64,000 nt of DNA. Source: Clavelina lepadiformis. Its lineage: Eukaryota; Chordata; Ascidiacea; Aplousobranchia; Clavelinidae. The stretch covers positions 15,252,860-15,316,859 of the forward strand of contig NC_135244.1 in assembly GCF_947623445.1 (NCBI RefSeq), read 5' to 3'. The notes beneath the pieces are model-generated. The model was not told the origin of the DNA, searched no databases, and saw only the letters and a program-made list of their open reading frames with translations. Shown piece by piece: positions 26,901 to 39,332 of this stretch (position 1 is the first letter of the stretch; the number at the start of each line of letters is the position of its first letter). A program made the translations under genes and the position numbers.

Positions 26901-28228
26901 GTTTTAAAAGAAATCGATGAGCTACTCATGAATGTTAGGTGTCAAGTTTAACAATAATACGTTTGACTCTTATACGACCAGCAGGTGCAATACGAATTTG
27001 TACCTGTACAACATTTATGGTTCAGCATGTGCAGTGAAATAATTAACGCATAAGGGGTTAAGGATTAACAAAGGGGCAAAAGTCAAAGATGTAAAGAGCT
27101 AAATGAGCAATATATCAGAAATCATTGTAAAACGAGCACAAAGCATATCGTATGTTCTGTAATATATTGTAACAAGGTAATTGCCAAAAATCGAAAAATG
27201 ACACTTAACCGTAATCTTCAGTGTAATATAACAGTATAAGGCAGATCAAATCACGAGATTGCGCCATTACACGACCGCTGTATAGGTTGTAGAAGGCAAC
27301 GGAACAGTAATTGTATACATCTAATGGTGAGACTATTTCTAAAGCCTGTTATGAACCAGATCGTCAATTTGACATTACCTTGAAACGCTGGGGGCTATTC
27401 ACGGTAATTCTACGAGATTTACTGATGACGCTGGTGTCAATATAGTCGCACAGAAAGCGTACATATCTTGTATTAGTCGTGGTAGCCAATCGGTAATTTG
27501 GAAATACACTCTAGAGTTAGTACACACCGACTAGGTAAACTCATACTGTATTGTAATATATGTTACGTGCAGACTTGTATAACTCCGTAAACTAAGAGTC
27601 GAGTATTTAAGAACAAATTAACATGACGATTGATTTCAGGGAAAACATACTTCGCTAAAACATACCTATGAAGACTAGCAATGAAAAACCGGCAACGATT
27701 ATTGCAGGAGAGGAGTACTTGCATGTGAGGATAGACATTTTAGATCATTTATCCCGACCGGAACTATGCATGGAAAAGCAGATTGCAAAGTAGCGTGTTT
27801 TTAATTATTTAAACCTTGTCCATTGCCCCATAGTCTGAATCGGATGTTATTCGTCAAAACAAAACTTGGAAACTCTAGAATAGATAGCTTTAGAAACAAT
27901 CTGTGGCTGCTCCAAAGAGCAAAATATCAACAAGCTGGGGTAGAACAGTGTATGTTCTGCGTAAACAAGTTACAGTTCAAGTTTTATAAAATGAGACGTT
28001 GTTGCTCGTATTTGCGGCTTTGGTTAGACTGTTGTGTTTTTTTTGTTCTTGTTTTTGATATATTCTTAGATATTAATTTATTGTTTTGAATTTCCAACAG
28101 TTTTCGGAAAAAAGGTTTTAAAATTATCCCACTTTCTGCTTTTTGGTTTAAACCAGGATTTGTGTTCATTGATATGCTTTCTGATACTTATGGTGAAGTT
28201 TTGTTGTCAGTATTCTTTCTAAAACAAA
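23959..28228. other. 3' UTR and long AT-rich spacer before CUB receptor 3
   Basis: About 4.3 kb in which no exon with a recognisable domain, RNA gene or terminal inverted repeat was found. It is strongly AT-rich, especially 25.6-27 kb. The last part must hold the promoter of the gene at 28229, but no specific element can be named. Confidence 0.5.
24297..24302 (+). promoter_or_regulatory. AATAAA polyadenylation signal of CUB receptor 2
   Basis: AATAAA 339 bp after the stop codon at 23958, with no competing gene in between. Confidence 0.5.
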
Positions 28229-31200
28229 ATGAAAGATTTCCTTAAACTATGCTTGATATTAATGTCCAGTGTGTGCCCGGAAGCAAATGTTCGAAATGTA
28301 CGCAGCGGTGGAAAAGGCAAGTGTACCGAAACTGTAAAACTTGCTTAAGGAAAATGTTTAGTCTAGAAATGTCTGAGATAAAACTTACAAGTCTAATTAT
28401 AAAAGTTCTTAGATAACATGGCGATACATTTGAATAATGGTGTTATTGTTGTTTGTAGTCACCATCAGAACTCATATACAAGCGCCTGAAAAGCTACGAA
28501 AAGGGGAAGCTCCAGCATCAGATCCTGGCTGTAAGTAACAACATTTATGACAATAACTAAATAGCAACTTCAGTATAGGCTATATATACATATAAGCGTT
28601 ATACGTGTATCTAAGCTATAGGTTGCTTCATTATCGAATTCGAGATAAATTTTTAGTTGTATTTCTAAAGAGCGACGACGATGACGATTTAAAAAGTATA
28701 AGTTACAATGCAATTAACTAATTATTGCAGGGACACATTGTGTAAAAAACATTCCGGCAAAGCTGAACTGGAGGGCTATTAACAACAAAGATTTTACAAA
28801 GATTGAAACTACGCAGTTTCAATGCACATGGAAGTAAGACCGTTTTCCTCATACAAGTGTATTTAAAACCTTTGGTGAACAAAATTGTTATTTCTTACAA
28901 AGTATAGGCAAATAGCATAGCAAATCAATGTTGACGGTTTTGAATTTATAAGGCCGAATAAAAAAGTTATCTTTAGGCATGTACAAATTGTTAACACAAA
29001 CCAAAACAAGACTGTATACAGCCACTCGCTAAAAACTGTACGCTTATATTTGAAATGACTTCCACAGATTTTGCGTATGTAACGTAAAAGTGAACAAAGG
29101 TGAGTTAACATTTCTATCATGTGTTTCCATTGTTTGGCAGGATATATTCATTAGCCAATGAGCACGTTCAGATTTCAATTCAAAAACTAAATTTTGGCAG
29201 TGAAGAAGACAGCACTTGTCAACAACAGTTTCTTGAGGTATGTATGTTATAATACTATATCATAAATGCGCTACAGGTTTACCCATATGCTAAAGTTCAA
29301 TACACATAACTACCTTCTTTACAGATAATTGACAGCGGCAAAACTCAAGGAAGGTATTGCGAAAGAAACAGACCAGGAGATTACGTTTCCAGTGGTAAGC
29401 TACCGTTAAAAGTAACGCAAATCTGCGAAATCACAAAGCGTGAATGTAACGTGCTATATAGCCTGACCTGGTACCAAGGGACGGCAAAAGTGCAAGAGGT
29501 CGAGTATAAACAGACCATAGCATGTTATTCCCAAACCCCGCACTTCTGTGTAATTCAGCGTTGTCCCTTTATAGACGTGCAGTTAAGCACACAACAGTCA
29601 CATATAAATGCACAGCTCACAATTTGTAAATAATTAATTGATTGCAAGATATTTATTACTACTTATTACAGTGTGATAGAAATAATATTTTAGCGATGGT
29701 AACGCATCAAAGAAAAAAGACATGCATACAAAAACACACGCAAGAACGTAAACCCAAATAAGTAAATACACTGTATATTGTGGAAGCTTTTAATAAAATG
29801 AGCGAAGAATCTGAGTTAATATTGCCTACTAACCTTGTGTCTTGGCCAGGTTCGGCAGTACGCGTGGACATACAGGGAGACGATGAATTGGCCAATCTGG
29901 TGAGAAGCAAGAAATCTCCATTTATTATAATATATCGATCTGTAAAAAGCAACGAACCAGGATTTAGGTAAGGCCAATATAAAAGTTTAAATAGACATAC
30001 TAATTTTTAACGAAACCTTTTGTAACATAGCTTGTAATAGTCTAGACTCTAGAAAGCTTTTCTTAAGTTATTTTATTAAGTTTATTACTTATTTATCTAC
30101 AAGTTTACGAAGAAGTACAAAATTAGTTACAGCAGTCTTTTCTTTTATCCCTAATCCTTATAACTTTCCACATTTCCTTATAATCCTATATGTTTTGTAT
30201 ATAGAGAAATGTGAGTAGGTTTTTATCTTATAACCATATTTACAATATTGATAAAAATATAGCAAAATTGCAAGTTTTACGGTGATAATAATACTGGCAA
30301 TTAAACACGACTATAAACATATATTACAAAGCTGACTCAAATTTGATGATGTAAATTGATGAGGGTTTATTGATTGGTTATAGCGGTCAAGCAGTGAAAA
30401 TCGAGTAATATGGAAAGTATAATGACGATCAAACATAAAAATAACATACAATGTTTTAACAGGACTACAATTTCTAAGCCAAGAGAAAATGAATACGATC
30501 GGTTCCACATTACTACCAGTAACATCAGAAAGAAGTATGTAGTTTTTATTCTGGACCTTTCAAAGTATAAACAGTTCATAATCGTTTTCAGTAAACAAGA
30601 AGAAGTCGAAGAACTTCATAAAGCTTAACGTTGTATAATATATCGATTTACTGTATATCTAAAACATTATCAATGACACGTTCTGACCGGATAATTAGTC
30701 GCGGTAAAAGTCACTTACCTGTATACCTAAGGGCTATGTTCGACTTGTTTTCTAAAATGTCACTGTCAACGACAAATCTCGGTACATAGCAGTACACGAA
30801 CGCAATACAGTGTTAGTCATAGCATAAGGCTGAAAATTTTATAAAGATCAGCAACAAAGAATCTTACTGACATTTTAACCAAAATACAGCAGCAAAACAG
30901 CATTTGTCATATTTCAGTAAACGACCAAACATCCAACGGCCAACCCATGTTCGAAATTCTTTCGGAGGAAGTGTAGAAATTCGAAAATCTGGTTTGTACC
31001 ATTTTAAATGCAGTTTAATTATTTAACGTTCTTAAACATTTATTCACTGAAAAAGTAGTTTAACAAGATAATACCTCTATACAGATGACTACAATGACAG
31101 CCGAAATAAAGTCTTGATGTTCGGAGCATTGGATCTAGGTGGTTTGATAGCTGTGATAGTTTGCAGCATACTGGTAGTTCTTGTGGTGTTTCTAATTATA

Positions 31201-32267
31201 CTCAAAAGGTATTGACGTATTGCAATCACTTTGTCAAAACTGGGTAAACATCATAAGCTAATGTGAGTCCCACAACAAGTTAGCTAACTAACCGACACGT
31301 TAATTCTACAGTTTTTGCTGTAAACCTGCTAACAAAGAGCGTGAAAAGCCAGATTCGAAAAACCCATATCCAGCAAACGGGATTCAAGCTGAAGAAGCTC
31401 TCTACCCTCCACCATATGGTTATGTGGTAAGCATAAAAAGTACGACTTATACATTGTTACCTTTGTGATTTGCTGACAAATATCATGTAACATTGCAGGA
31501 CAACACGTTTCCCCTTCCAGGCAATGAAGAAATTTTAACATCTGAAGTTATTCAGCCAGCTACAAGCAAAAACAGCAATAAGCCACCTTCACTGACATCC
31601 AGTAAAAATTTAGTGTATTTTGTACAACAATGACGTAGTGACATAAAGACGTCTGAGTTAGGCATGTTTTTACCAATAGTCAAGAGGAACCACTAGAAGA
31701 GTAGGCAGTGCTTTCATGTAGATTTTAACTTTCTAAAAATTTATTATGCTCCAAGAATGTTATCGCTGTGTTAAAAAGTATTTAACAAAAATTTTAGAAA
31801 AAGATTCGGATGGACCAATATTAACCACAAGTAATCGTTCAGGAAAAGTTTCTCATAAAAGAAGCGCAGGATCAAATAAAAATAAATCTATTGCAAAAGA
31901 TACCGAGAAGCTACACCACGGTGGCCCTAAAAGCAAAAAGAACGATGACGACTGTCGACAACTGCGATCAACACGAGCTGTCATCAAAAAGGAAGAACCC
32001 AGCAGAAGCCAAGATCGCCGCCTCAGAGCGAAAAAGTCCAGTAAATCAAAATCTTCGAAGTCAACAGACGCGCCTACTTCGAGGCATCGAAGTCACAAGC
32101 AGCATAAAGAAGAAAGAAAATCAAAATCCAGGAGTATGACGCGACACGAAAACCGAACTAAAAGTTCGAAGAGAGACACTTCACGGGCGAAACGCGATAG
32201 AAGCGAAAAATTGAGAAAGCCACGAAAAAGCGATCCAACACCACCCACAAGACACAGACGAAAATAA
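28229..32267 (+). CDS. CUB-domain type I membrane receptor 3 with basic tail (477 aa)
   Basis: Eleven exons: 28229-28316, 28459-28530, 28731-28833, 29141-29237, 29325-29394, 29850-29967, 30918-30991, 31085-31208, 31312-31426, 31499-31601, 31798-32267. Signal peptide MKDFLKLCLILMSSVCPEA; CUB about 54-182 (WTHC, FQCTW, STCQQ, GRYCE, RPGDYVSSG); short stalk; membrane span about 225-246 (IAVIVCSILVVLVVFLIIL). The tail has LYPPPYGYV, a PPxY WW-domain ligand. It then ends in about 150 residues rich in Lys, Arg and Ser (SRHRSHKQHKEERKSKSRS), with IKKE fitting a SUMO-site consensus. Exon 1 is best ended at a GC donor (G|GCAAGTG), which keeps phase 1 as in receptors 1 and 2. A shorter form would arise if the donor at 31602 were not used: the frame then stops at 31633. 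Paralog of the two upstream genes. Confidence 0.84.
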
Positions 32268-33198
32268 ATCAAATCTAACGCAGGCTCTGCATTGAAAATT
32301 GTTGTTCCATTAAAGAAACGACGCATATTGTATATTTTCTAAACAAACCAAGGGAATGTCATAATATGCCCAATACAACATTTCAGCAAATCAATTACTG
32401 TGCGTGAAAAGCCTCAAAAGTACTCGCAGAAAAGAGCAAAAAGACTAACTGGCCAAAAATGTACAATGGCTTTGTACGCAGTTCTGCGCTAGCCTCTGGC
32501 GAAGGAGATAAGCTGCAGTGAAACGAAATTTCCATTTCAAATAAGCTGAAGCGATATTATCGACATATATCGAGGTTTCAGAAAATTAATCTAACGTTTT
32601 CTACGACTATATAAACTTTTTTGGTAACAGTTGGAACATCGGTACTAGATCTAGCCCACCACGTATTCCTTTATTTATTACATTGGACGCCAGCTTATGC
32701 ATTATCTAGCAACAAATCAAGCAACCGAAACAACAAACATGTACTGTATAAAGCATTGCGCGTACCTTTTACTGAATTCAAACAGATGGAGCTTTGCCTT
32801 TTAGTTTTCAGAGTTTCATAATGACTACTCAACGTGTATAATATTTATTGTTTTAAATATTTGTAGCAAATTTTTAAATTTTCAATTCAATTTCAAATTT
32901 TTAAATAAATAATTGTGAATCTTTTAAGGAAGCCAAGTTTAGATAATATCAAGTACACATGTTAATTGTCATTATTATTGTGCTTGAGGTGCTATAGCTA
33001 TTTTTAGCGATTGCTATTGTACACAGCAATTGTGTATTGTCGTTTTTTTTGCATACAAATCTACCGAACTTAGCAACGTATATTCTATGTATGCATCACA
33101 GTCCTCTGAGAACAGAAACAATTGACTGAACGAAATGTTACACAAGATACAGCAAGCCTGCACAAAGCATAGGGAGGAAATTAAACAAAACAAAACAA

Positions 33199-33669
33199 CA
33201 GAGTCGTAACCAAGTCATCAAACTCGTGTCACAAGTCAAGTTAAGTCATTTACTTAAAAGCTAAAGTTAAGCCGAGTCTTTTGGAAGAATTAACTCGAGT
33301 CACTTGGCAAATAAGACTCGAGTCTGCCAAGTCAATTTATACCTGAACCGATATCATGCAGAAAGCATAAACGTCGTTTCGATGTTAACAAAAACGTTGG
33401 AAATGTTTGAAAATTTGCTACATTTTACGGCCTTCGGCAAACAAACAAACAAACTTCCTTTCAAGCTATACCTTAATGCCTTGGCCAAAACAAAGAAAAA
33501 TTCGTTTTACCTTAATATTGAAATCGAATGAACAAAATCTGACTCAAGTCAAGTCGAGTCTTCAAATATTGACCCGAGTCATGTCAAGTCTTTTAAATTG
33601 CTTTCTAGAAACAGACTCAAGTCAAGTCTAGTTCTTGCAAAAAATGGGTGGGTTTGAGTCACCACTCTG
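33199..33669. mobile_element. hAT-type element rich in AAGTC/GACTC words, 471 bp
   Basis: The left end CAGAGTCGTAACCAAGTC and the reverse complement of the right end, CAGAGTGGTGACTCAAAC, are diverged inverted repeats. A perfect 8-bp duplication CAAAACAA flanks them (33191-33198 and 33670-33677). The interior is built of variants of GACTCAAGTCAAGTCGAGTC in both orientations near each end, as expected for multiple transposase-binding sites. It has no coding capacity. Confidence 0.82.
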
Positions 33670-34636
33670 CAAAACAAAATACAAAGCGATATAGCTTTCA
33701 ACGTTTTTTCTTTGGTCGCGTTGCATCCAATAAATCGCCTCAGCGTAATGGCAAATCATGATGTGAAAATTCAAAGAGGTAAAATATTTTCATACATCAC
33801 ACAGCGTAGTTATAGTATAATGCCATTATACTTTCAGCCTGAAGCATAGCGTTTAAAGTTTTAAACAATACAACATTATTATGCATGAATTGGTAAACGA
33901 AACCAGAATCGTTAAAAAACTCATAGCCTTTGTGATGATGTACAAAATCACGTATACAGTATACACATAGGCGCCTCGTTGATGTGCCAGTTAGAGCGTT
34001 TGAATAGCGATTCGAGTTCAATATTTTTGGTGACGCCCCATGACCACGTATAATGGCGTTTGCTCTGATTCAGTGCTTCTGCTAAATGCTTTCACTTTCG
34101 CGCAATACCACATTACAACTGAAAAAGAAATATATAGGCCTAGGCTACATAACTTTACTGGTACTACATATGTACGTAAAATCTGGAGTGCTAACATTTC
34201 TATTGATCGAGGGCAACAATATTTATTTTACGAAATGTCGGATAGTGAACAATTTATAACTTGCAAACTTCAGGTACACGAACAATGGCTCTTGTTTTGA
34301 ATATAATTTTGTCAGACAAAAAAATATAAAGACGTCTTCCGTCTTGAGGCCATAGAAATAAAATAGAAGCATGGTTTACTTAATAAAAAAAAATAAAGGA
34401 AAAAGGGTGCAGCAAACCAACATGGTTGAGAACCACTGCTGCACAAAAATCCAATCGAGCCCCGCGCTTTCTAAGACCAGCCCTGTAACTGTGTCTGTAT
34501 ATGTATACTTATAACGATACAGTTACAACTAGCATATGATTTGTTGGATTGTGAGATTTCATAACTAAAACTACTAATGCGTAGTTCCAAGCCAGCATGC
34601 ACTAAGCCAAAAACAAAGAGGCTCTTTTCTCTAGCT

Positions 34637-34780
34637 CAGTGGTTCCCAACCTGGGATTCGCAAGTTATTCTTTAGTTACTCATAAATAGCTTATTAAGTA
34701 ACAATTTTAAAGTTGGGTGTCTGTGAGAAAGGATTTATTGCAGCTAGCGGTCCCAAAGTAAAAAAGGTTGAGAACCACTG
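34637..34780. mobile_element. Short hAT-like MITE, 144 bp
   Basis: The ends CAGTGGTTCCCAACCTGG and AAAAGGTTGAGAACCACTG are inverted repeats of the same type as 5047-5285. The flanking 8-mers (CTCTAGCT, CCTTTATG) do not match, so the insertion may be old or rearranged. Confidence 0.6.
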
Positions 34781-35590
34781 CCTTTATGAGCCTAGCCAAT
34801 AGGACAAAGCTACTTCCCTCTCTGTGACCTATTATACTTTGTATTTTTGATGATAGATAGTCACTTTGTATTTTTGTAAAAATAGATACTGTAATGCTAT
34901 TCACTTCCACTGCTCCGACAGTTTAAAACTAAGCCACATGCGTAGTCCCTTTACCAGCGGACTGCAAAACGTCTTTGTTACGTTCTACCTGAAGTATTAC
35001 TGCCATTGCGTTGTCAGGTGATGAAATTGCATTGTCTCCGCTAAAAAACATGCTCTTCGTCAAAAACATGACACATGTTTAAAATTCCGTTTCTTGAAAT
35101 GACATTCTACAAACAAAATCCTAATACAAACTCCAGTCATCAAGCATATTGTTTTTACAATGTGCAGTCATAATAGCCGCCAACTTCGTCACAATAGGAA
35201 GCCAAACTTACGATAAAATTTTGGAAGTAACCGCTTAACCATTACGTAAAATTACAAATCCTTCTCCAGAATGTTTACTGGCAACTACTCTATGATTTAA
35301 GGCCAACCTTTTTCTGTACTTACCCCTCACTTTATGTTACAGCGCATCAAAAAATTTACAATATCTACGTAAGTTATAAACTTGTGGAAAACTTTGCAAC
35401 CTCACCGTGAATCACGCAGCCTTAACTAAACTTTCTAAAACCCAATGAATACCCACGACGAAACATGCTACACAACGCAAGCTGATTAAGTATCATGTAT
35501 TTAAAGTTCGTTTGTCTGTCCAGAAGCAACTAAGCAAGGATTGAAACAGCACGCATGTAGTCACAGTTCCATTGTTACAAATTAATACCA

Positions 35591-35907
35591 ATGTGGCGGC
35601 TGGATGGATCGGGATCATGCTTTCCTACTGGTGCATGCTTGCCTACTGGTGCATGTTTGCTACTGATGCATGCTTGCCTACTGGTTGCTGGCTTGGTGAA
35701 TCCCGGTGAGAATTAGGCTTTCAAATGTTGTATTTTATGTGTTATCGGTACAGTTAACATAAAATTTATGTTATAAGTTAAGAGAAGAATGTTTCGCCGT
35801 GTTAAAACTGTTCTAACTCTCACAATTGATCAAACCCACCCAAGTTCATAGAAAAAAATTCAGCAACATTCAAGCTACTTTTGCACGACTGCGCTGCAAG
35901 GGTTTTG
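35591..35907 (+). CDS. Possible orphan leader exon plus second exon
   Basis: ATG 35591 opens a 38-codon exon that reads like a signal peptide (LLLMHACLLVAGLVNP) and ends in phase 1 at a GTGAGA donor (35706), just as the leader exons of the neighbouring receptors do. A second piece, about 35852-35907, begins after CATAG and ends at GTAAGT in phase 0. No CUB or CTLD exon follows before the next gene, so this is either a broken relative or chance. Part of the leader is an 18-bp tandem repeat. Confidence 0.2.
35616..35687. repeat. 18-bp tandem repeat, four copies
   Basis: CATGCTTGCCTACTGGTG and variants repeat about four times; the third copy is 17 bp. Because 18 is a multiple of three, the first copies keep frame within the possible leader exon (CFPTGACLPTGACL). 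Confidence 0.75.
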
Positions 35908-36930
35908 GTAAGTACTGTCGGCCATTACCCAACGGTTTCTTCTTCTCTATTGTAATAGCACTTTTCATATACTTGAAACAATACATTTATACTGTACTCT
36001 CTTGTGCGGTTTTGCCCCTTAACCCATAGCCTATCTCTTTTGCTTTACAAATCATGAAGAAGTAAATCCCAAACTTACAACTTCAAGTATTTGAGTTTAG
36101 CCTAGTCCTAGTTATTTGAAATACCGTAGGTTATCCTTATTGTTCGGCAGAGCTCTGAGCTAGGCTTCGTAGTAGTCGTCTAACGTCAGCCATGTGGTAG
36201 TGGTAGTTTTGCACCTTACCCTATCGTAAATGACGCAATCGTTCAGCGTGAGCCAAGCTTATTAGAAACTAGGCCTGCATTATCTGCATGAATCAATATA
36301 CAACATAATTCGGGCATTTAATTTCATGAGTAACGATTAAACCCACTTTGGAACTGCTTTAAACATACTGTACCTTGAATTTTTTCATTTATCAGTTTAA
36401 TTAGCGCAAAAAAGTTTGTATAGTTGATAAACCATGCGAGTGTAATGTGATAAATTTCTATGATCAATGAAACTTTGTATAGATAAACTTTTTTTGTCGG
36501 GTTTGTAGTCTCAGTCACGTGTCACCGGCATTGCTAGCACCTAATGAAGCCACATTTTAAAACTTTATGTATCTCCTTAATGTGTGTATACCGTATAGTC
36601 GTATACGATGCCATTGTAGGCTCCCTAATCACTTGTTGGGTTACCAGTAAGTTGAATTGTATTTCTGTTATGCAAAATGGTAGCAAATTGATTAGTACAG
36701 TTTACAAACAAAGTCGTCAAAGCTGCTTCGACAAGATAAAAAACCACTGTGCATATGTAATTAAATGCGTTGCATGTAGGCAAAATTATGAATACAAAAG
36801 AGACATGTATGAGTACAAATACACAAATAAGGAACTATAAAGAGACGATATGGTGGAGGTAATGCTTGCAAGTCGAAGACTCCGCCTGACAATGAATAAG
36901 AATAAAGAAAACTTTTTTAGGCCGAAAGGC

Positions 36931-39332
36931 TCAGGTTCTGTGCAAAAAGTCGTAGGGCGCCGGAGGAGGTTTAGCATCGGGTGGTATCTCATAGTGCGAG
37001 TTAAGTCTTGCGTAATCACCAGTTGCTGGAATTTCGTCTGCAAATTCGTAGGGCGAGTGTGCCGCATTTGTCGCATTGCCCCTGCTTGTGTCAAGGTTAC
37101 TGTAAGTCGGTGCATCAACAGATCCTTGAAAACAATTCAGCAAAATATTACTTGATGGCATAAAGAGAGTTAGGCTGTTGTAGTTGGTATTTTTATCATA
37201 TTTTATTAACTAATCAAAAAAGTTAATAATAATGTACTCTGATTTTAATTGACAAAATGATTCACGAAAACAGTTCAAATTTTACAAGCAACTGGCAATG
37301 ATGTACTGTAAATGGTATAACGCCGTCATAAAAAGTTGCACTGTCAAACTTTTGATTAACCTACCGATACAGTAAAGATTAACTTTTAATGAGTTGTTGT
37401 CTACATTCCAGTAAACAAGACACTAAACAGTACGATTTACCTCCATAGAGTATTGGGGGTATTTTATGTTCACCCAACCTATTATAAACTGTTGATTCAG
37501 CGGGCCTAAGTGAACCAGGAGTTTCTACAAATAAGTTTATATCAAAAAGAAATATTAAAAGTCTGCACATTAAAAACTGTATGGGGTAAATTTTGTAGGT
37601 TAGTTGCAAACTATACTTGAACTTCGGCTTACCTAGTACTGAAATAGCTTCCACGGAATGTTCAGGAATATCCATTGATCTGTCTGAAACGTTCCTAAAA
37701 TGTAGAAATCAGTTTTGCAAAAAGTGCACGAATAGCTTTCAAATGCGTCTATAACCGTTTCATGATTAAATATAAGTTATATAACATACAGTTGTATTAG
37801 AATGTACATACAGTGTATTGAATAACTGCTTACCTTTTTTGTTGCCTTTTGTGAATGAATAACAGTATTACAGCAATAATAATGGTAACTATGACGGCTA
37901 GTGTTATAAGTGCAATTGCTACGGTAGACAGTGGTGGTAGATCTGCGCAAATAAAACAAAACATTTTCTGCTAACTACGATTTACAAATCATTAAAGTGA
38001 TCTCTCGCACCACAAACGGTTTGGTTTACTACTATAATTCCAAGAAGAAAAATTACTTTCTGGTGCAGTTGTCACTTCAGTTTGTTCAGCTTGTTCAATA
38101 AAGGAAGTAACTTCAGGAGATACTGTGTCCAGTTGCGGCCGGGTTAAACCTAAAATCAAAAACATTTCACAATTCTTTTTGTAAGGTTACTACATTTAAG
38201 TTTAAGAATTAAAATACAAATAAATCAAAAGCGTTTTAAATTTTTTCATAGTCGCTTTTTGTGCATTTTCATCTACAGTTAAATTTTCCGGTTCATGACA
38301 TGAAATAGCAACATAGAAAGCTGTTTCAATAACCGCTAGATAAAGACGAAGAAAAAGATATGCTCACCTGTGTTAGAAACCAAAATAGTTTCGCTTTCTG
38401 CAACATTTGCAGAACTTGTCGAGTGTAAAACGGTTAAAGTAGAGGTGATTGTCGTTGTTGTGCCTGTAAGTATATGATAAAAATGTACTGTAAAGGAACA
38501 ACGTCTTTTTGTACAAAACAGGCTATGCACGTGTTCTAAGTTCTTCTATGTATGTTGAAATGTGTTAATTATTATTGATTACGAATTATACTAACGTATT
38601 ATTGGCCTTTCACATATATATCTCCTCATTACGTCACAGACAACGTCCCACCACGGATAACCGGAATAGAAACCCATTATTACACAGAACTGATCAGGTA
38701 AAAAGTTAGGTTGATTTTGTCCCCAGTTGACGAAACCGCCTGTTGCTGATGTTCCGTCGGCCCATTCAAACCCATTTATAGGTGCATCACGTCTTAATCC
38801 GATATAATAAGCGTGGTTTCTCACCTCTATAAAAGTTGGCAAGGTTTTGGTTAAATCTGGAATTATAGAAAATTAAATTACGTTTTCATGCTGTATATAG
38901 AATATAGTCATAAGCTAAAACATGTTCGTTGTGCACTAAGTTTGTAAAAGAACTTCCAGATTTATTTTCGGCTTCACTATAACTTTTTACAAAACATATC
39001 GTTATCGGTAAAACAATGTTTTTATTGTAATAATTGCTATTGTTTAATGACCCAAGACGATGCGAATTATATGCCTAACGCCTATATAAGTTTTTTTAAT
39101 ACATACCTAAACGGGAGAGAGTGTCCACCAGAAAACTCTGAATTTCTTGGCTATCAACAATAGCCAAAGTTGCACGTCTGTTTTCACAGTCTTTCTTGGC
39201 ATTTTTATATTCAAGACCGTTAGATTCAATGCTTTCAACATAGTATTCCTTACCTGAAAATCGATACCAAGTTCCACCAAGCACATAGCTCGGGAAAATG
39301 ATGGCAGGCAGAAAAAATACTAACACTTGCAT
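36931..39332 (-). CDS. One-CTLD type I receptor with tyrosine-rich tail (374 aa)
   Basis: Eight exons on the - strand: 39332-39107, 38856-38596, 38463-38368, 38149-38057, 37942-37834, 37694-37633, 37524-37441, 37124-36931. Signal peptide MQVLVFFLPAIIFPSYVLG; one C-type lectin domain in exons 1-2 (YYIGLRRD, FEWADGT, FVNWGQNQPN, FCVIMG, WWDVVC, RRYICE). A Thr-rich stalk (exons 3-4) follows, then a membrane span about 231-254 (VAIALITLAVIVTIIIAVIL) and a 120-aa tail. The tail has several YxxL or related tyrosines: TVYNRL, PTYSNL, SPYEF, GDYARL, HYEIPP and APYDFL, plus PPPAP. These resemble ITAM/ITIM-type phosphotyrosine motifs, so signalling through SH2 proteins is plausible but inferred. QPN replaces the QPD/EPN sugar motif, so calcium-dependent sugar binding is uncertain. 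Confidence 0.87.

Larger units (their letters stand above)
32268..36930. other. Repeat-bearing spacer between the CUB and lectin clusters
   Basis: Between the convergent ends of CUB receptor 3 and the first lectin gene lie two hAT-type elements (33199-33669, 34637-34780). A solitary hAT-like end (GGTTGAGAACCACTG, about 34418-34432) and an 18-bp tandem repeat within a possible leader exon (35591-35705) also occur. Nothing else could be supported; frames such as 36544-36840 (+) lack any feature. Confidence 0.5.

Noticed and set aside
34418-34432. Lone GGTTGAGAACCACTG hAT end
   Set aside because: No matching left end or target duplication was found, so no element boundary can be given.
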